Positions 61,001 to 64,000 of a stretch of 64,000 nt of DNA are shown here, piece after piece. Source of the stretch: Cristatella mucedo. Taxonomy: Eukaryota; Bryozoa; Phylactolaemata; Cristatellidae. Location: NCBI GenBank assembly GCA_009760855.2, contig WPIO01000004.1:3354501-3418500 (forward strand), given 5' to 3'. Within the stretch, counting starts at the first letter, position 1. Each line of letters begins with the position of its first letter. The translations under genes and the position numbers were made by a program. The notes under the pieces are model-generated. The model did no database searches and was not told where the DNA came from. It was given only the letters and a program-made list of their open reading frames with translations.

Positions 61001-61629
61001 TGAGAGCAAAGCCCCCGGTATTTAAGATCATTTTCTGATAGCCCCAGAGACCGCTACTCGCTTCGCGCGGCAGCGCTGCTGTCAGCCACCGGCGCTGTGG
61101 ACAGACCGGTACGACAAGCCACACGGAAGTTCTAAGAAAACGACCGAAGCCTTGTATACCATCTGAAGTTAAGAAAATGCCTTCCAACTCCTCACATGCA
61201 TTTTTAACCTTAGAAATTCACTGATTTTTATTACCCCTATTTGCACCGAGCTAATAACGTAAAATTCACACGGGCTTTTAAGAGCATCGCGGATTTCTGC
61301 ATCATTACGGACGGAACGCATAGGCTAAAAATTGATTGCTTAGAAATTGATTTGATTTCCTGCGCTTCTTTGAAGAAACTTGATAGAAAATTTTAAATAA
61401 ATTTAGCCTCAACAAACATCACAATCTGACTAATCAGCTTTTGCTGGCGAGACTCTTGGAAGCAAATTCAATGAAAGGGAACTCAGTATCGTTAGATCCC
61501 GGTTTATGAGCAGCTTTGGCAAATCAAAGTAGCATGAAAGAAGCTGTTTCCCAAGCTCGGCAAGCATTTACTTACCAAGGCGGAGAGCGTTGTCGCTGCT
61601 ATGAGAAGTAACATCTGGCACACCATCAT
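55052..61629 (-). CDS. domB: secreted DOMON protein with mucin-like stalk (3' end uncertain)
   Basis: Exons 61629-61576, 60573-60403, 58312-58084 and 55566-55100 join to 921 nt (307 codons) with frame kept. Order: signal peptide (1-18), FRRS1-type DOMON domain (about 19-151), then a Ser/Thr/Ala-rich stalk of about 155 residues with sequons NAT, NST, NSS. It is the paralogue of domA with the same exon phases 0, 0, 1, 0 and the same lengths for exons 1 and 3. Introns are 1002, 2090 and 2517 bp. Either the donor at 55099 leads to a further exon not found here, or exon 4 reads through to a stop at 55052. It is likely a cell-surface or secreted glycoprotein. The partner or ligand is unknown. Confidence 0.75.
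55100..55566 (-). CDS. domB exon 4: mucin-like Ser/Thr/Ala-rich stalk
   Basis: 467 nt. The acceptor ttttctaacatag carries a branch-point-like ctaac and is in phase 1; the donor AAG|gtaaag is in phase 0. It starts SPAVKTYHNGRYPSS like domA exon 4, then runs through about 120 residues rich in Ser, Thr, Ala and Pro, including ANSTANSSTANST. Such runs are typical of O-glycosylated stalks. Reading past the donor adds about 16 residues and stops at 55052. Confidence 0.72.
57074..57112. repeat. Perfect hairpin, 17-bp arms and 5-base loop, in domB intron 3
   Basis: caaggccagcacgttta and its exact reverse complement are separated by ccatc. Confidence 0.95.
57195..57275 (+). mobile_element. SINE-2/LINE-B tail relic in domB intron 3
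   Basis: gtcccttgaaagagacttat then ttttgcggtgctataaaat and an att-rich end. Confidence 0.5.
58084..58312 (-). CDS. domB exon 3: C-terminal half of DOMON domain
   Basis: 229 nt. The acceptor aatttctttcag is in phase 0 and the donor gtaagt is in phase 1. It codes VVVDCYDVNG, GTSRN, NRNATSNQ, LACAF and FILIAEGTM. It matches domA exon 3 in length, phase and key residues. Sequons NAT and NAS are present. Confidence 0.83.
59738..59985 (-). mobile_element. LINE-B 3' end in domB intron 2
   Basis: Reverse tail, hairpin, 3' UTR (gtgctgaccctgtgcatgcc on the sense strand) and the final codons region. Confidence 0.8.
60403..60573 (-). CDS. domB exon 2: N-terminal half of DOMON domain
   Basis: 171 nt, phase 0 to phase 0. 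The acceptor is tttgtcgtttcag and the donor is ATG|gtaaga. It codes AGGYTAVCGGASCPSVSW, then DSPAGQ, FTLTSSK and NNYVAFAFA. It aligns along its whole length with domA exon 2. Confidence 0.82.
61576..61629 (-). CDS. domB exon 1: signal peptide
   Basis: 54 nt coding MMVCQMLLLIAATTLSAL, then a perfect donor gtaagt. Hydrophobic core MLLLIAATTLSAL. Phase 0. Two adjacent ATGs occur; the first has A at -3. Same length and phase as domA exon 1. Confidence 0.75.
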
Positions 61630-61663
61630 GTTGGCTCGTTACTCTTGATCGTACCCTTGCAAA

Positions 61664-61687
61664 GCTCTCTCTCTCTCTCTCTCTATC

Positions 61688-61741
<54 letters not shown>
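61664..61741 (-). repeat. (GA)n tract on sense strand, probable 5' UTR of domB
   Basis: Long (CT)n on the plus strand, interrupted once by tatctca. It ends about 35 bp before the domB ATG. Confidence 0.85.
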
Positions 61742-61744
<3 letters not shown>

Positions 61745-61852
61745 GAAGCAGAAGAACGCCTACAAGTGTAAAAGTGCAAACAATGCAAACAAGTTCAAAA
61801 GTGTAAAAAGGAAAGCTTTACCAATCATTAACGCCGGTTAAGTATTGCAGTG

Positions 61853-61862
61853 CGTTTATATC
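61853..61862 (-). promoter_or_regulatory. Candidate TATA element upstream of domB
   Basis: Sense strand gatataaacg, about 225 bp before the domB ATG and upstream of a (GA)n tract, as in domA. The role is inferred from the shared arrangement. Confidence 0.35.
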
Positions 61863-62065
61863 TTAGCTCTGCGTACCACCAACTTGAAAGCATCGCGGAA
61901 GCCAATTCTAAATGACATTTAGAGTGCCTCTGTGTAAATTAAATAAAAACAGTCTTGCCTGTCAGGCGACATCCGGTGCTACCGTAACGATGACGTAAGC
62001 TTCACTTAGTCCGAACGCCAATCACTAAATATATAATTAGAAGTTAGCAGAAGCCTATTTAAACT

Positions 62066-62083
62066 GAGTGTGTGTGTGTGTGT
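62066..62083. repeat. (GT)n microsatellite
   Basis: Nine GT units upstream of domB. Confidence 0.9.
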
Positions 62084-64000
62084 AACCGGATGAGGACGAG
62101 GAATCGGAACGCTTGGCTCATAATTTGATGCTATACTAGATTGGGATTTATTTGACCGCGAATAGCAGTCAGAAACGAATGTGGCTTTTGGAGCTGCAGA
62201 GTAGGATGCAGCGGAAGCCCACGTGATGCCCACGTGATGTCCACGTGATAGCCACGGTGATTACGGCTCACGATCGGCACCTGTAGTATAGCTCATTTAG
62301 CTGCGGACAAAAACCGCGCCCAGAATGGCTCACAGAGGACAGTTGTGAGTTGGCTTGAAATGACGCAGACGAATCGTGATTATTATGGCATATAATACAT
62401 CCTCCTCCTCATTATCGAGCACATTTCACGGTCCTAGGTCAGCGAGGCAACCGCACCCGTGGTGAGTAAGCTCACACACGTTATCTTGATATTGTCAAAG
62501 AATTACTCTATAACCATCGGCTTCATTCACTGCCGGGTCTACTACAACTCTGCCGTAATATGCAGCCAGAGATATTGCACGCCCACCACGTCCGTCCGCC
62601 AGTGTTCCTTTAAAAGCGACCGCATTCGCGGCTGCTTCCCGTGCGGGGCAGCTGCTCTTCCCGGCTGCACCTTCCGCGTCGCACTACTAGCGGCGGCTAC
62701 AGCTCGTTAGCCAGACTTTCGATAATAAGCCTGGGGCGGGCATATCTGCGTCGTGCTCGCTAGAGCGTGCGAGAGCTCTCAGCCAGCTGCTTGCGACTTG
62801 GCCAAGTCCGCTCTCGACGGCCCGGGGTCCTCTCGTACTGGACGTTACCACTCCATTCTAGCGCCTTATCCTTAGAATTCCGGCCGCTGCTCATAGCCAG
62901 ACGCACCACAGCCCACAGCCCACAGCCCGCGATCGTTGCCGGTCACCGAACGAGTCCGTTTCGGGCGCGCCCTTTTTCCGCCGTTCTCGCTGCCCTGGGT
63001 GCCCGTCGGTGACTCATCCGATGCAGCTACCGAAGCCATTTTCACGTCGAAGCCAATTGCAAGGATATTATCAGTTCCGACGATGGTTACCCGTCAAGGG
63101 CCATCCTCGGCTGACCCACCTACCGCACTTAATGGCACTAATGCTACTCGCTCGCACGTACGCACTGCAGAGGCGACGTGTCAGGCTTGTCAGACGCTAC
63201 CTGTTAGCACCAGAACCACTCAGAAATATTTACATCTGAACTACTCAAGTGCCAGACGACGTGTTAATTCCCTGGCACACAGACCTGCACCTGTCACCGG
63301 CAGCAGACTTCCCGATTTTCTGTCGCAGTCGACTACTGGCACACTGGAGGCCAGTTCTCTCTAAAATCTCTGCCTGTCCCGAACCGGAAGCATACCGCTA
63401 TGGCACTCCTTAAACCAGCCGATGCGATAACAGGCTATGCTGCAAGCGAATAGAATATTTCGCAATCGAACGGCATCAGTTCACCCCGCCAATCCTCCTC
63501 CCCCTTTGGCATTGTGCGTTTTTTCTTTTTACTCAAGACGCCATTTCTCTTTCAACTCCCTCCCCCGTGGGCATCGTTCGGGGGCTTCGTAATTCTGTCG
63601 CTAGCGAGCAGAGGCTGAGGCGGGCTGACCGTTGCGACTGAGCCCTAACAGCTACAGAACTTTTACAGCCAGGCGAGTCGAATTCGTGGCCTCAGTTTGT
63701 ATATGTGCAGGTACCTTACAGATTCTCAGGTGATCAGGTGCGGAGCCAAGGGTTGGGCTCGTGCCCTTTGTGCCCGAGAAAATGTGCCTCAGGATGTGAG
63801 TGCCTCCCTCTGGCAACGGGCGGCGGGGGGGGGGGAAGGAGGACAACTGCTCCCTAGCTGCTCCGCCCCCCCTACTAGGGCTGCTTAGGCTTTCGGTTGG
63901 CAGCAGGACCCAAGTGAGCGACTAAACGACGGCCTGATAGGAGTAGAGCGGTTCTCTCAAGTCTGGCCGTCTCTAAGGTAACGAACGATAAGACAGAGAC
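62084..64000. other. GC-richer unique DNA upstream of domB
   Basis: Several open frames overlap (for example 62936-63364 on plus) without a recognised domain. 62215-62260 repeats cccacgtgat-like words three times. 62830-62846 carries an LSU-rRNA-like word discussed in the findings. A G run lies at 63824-63833. Confidence 0.4.

Noticed and set aside
60807-61025. Plus-strand frame with a hydrophobic segment (ELAVILVASVWVAFVYLLGA)
   Set aside because: Lies antisense in domB intron 1, short, no splice partner or family; probably chance.
63940-64000. 28S rDNA target site of R2 elements at the right edge
   Set aside because: Only ctaaggtaacgaa is similar; the surrounding bases do not follow the rDNA sequence.

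Overview
The window looks like intergenic and genic DNA from an invertebrate metazoan. It has no dense ORF packing. Genes are split by spliceosomal introns with GT/AG ends. Most of the DNA is made of 5'-truncated non-LTR retrotransposons (CR1/L2-like, with APE endonuclease and YADD reverse transcriptase), tRNA-derived SINEs with A and B boxes, a Ty3/gypsy relic, an R2-type relic, microsatellites and two minisatellites. I cannot name the species; a lophotrochozoan such as a flatworm is only a guess.

Two host genes can be reconstructed, both on the minus strand: domA at the left (12288 down to 8929) and domB at the right (61629 down to about 55100). They are paralogues. Each starts with a 54-nt exon coding an 18-residue signal peptide and ending in phase 0. 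Next come a 174- or 171-nt exon and a 229-nt exon that together code one small extracellular DOMON domain of the FRRS1 (ferric-chelate-reductase-like) type. A Ser/Thr-rich stalk exon follows. All intron phases agree (0, 0, 1, 0). The stalk exon is 101 nt in domA and 467 nt in domB, where it codes a mucin-like, heavily N-glycosylatable stretch. domA closes with a plausible short terminal exon carrying a hydrophobic tail; the 3' end of domB was not found. Both genes have the same 10-mer, gatataaacg, and a long (GA)n tract on the sense strand upstream of the ATG.

Region by region: 1-8.9 kb is retroelement debris (nested LINEs, a SINE split by a LINE, an R2-type C-terminus) and unique DNA. 8.9-12.3 kb is domA, whose intron 2 contains a LINE, a SINE and a (TA)n tract. 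12.6-55 kb is a retroelement graveyard with several clean nested insertions, a 12-bp minisatellite (19.5 kb), a 13-bp GC-rich minisatellite (23.9-24.7 kb), a gypsy pol relic (34.8-35.4 kb), the most complete LINE reverse transcriptase (35.6-37.4 kb) and an APE endonuclease copy interrupted by a SINE (38.8-40.2 kb). 55-61.9 kb is domB. The last 2 kb is GC-richer unique DNA with no gene I can support.

Working labels used here: LINE-A has a 3' tail of attac repeats; LINE-B has a hairpin 3' end followed by (att)n; SINE-1 has its own tail; SINE-2 has a tRNA-like head and a tail matching LINE-B.
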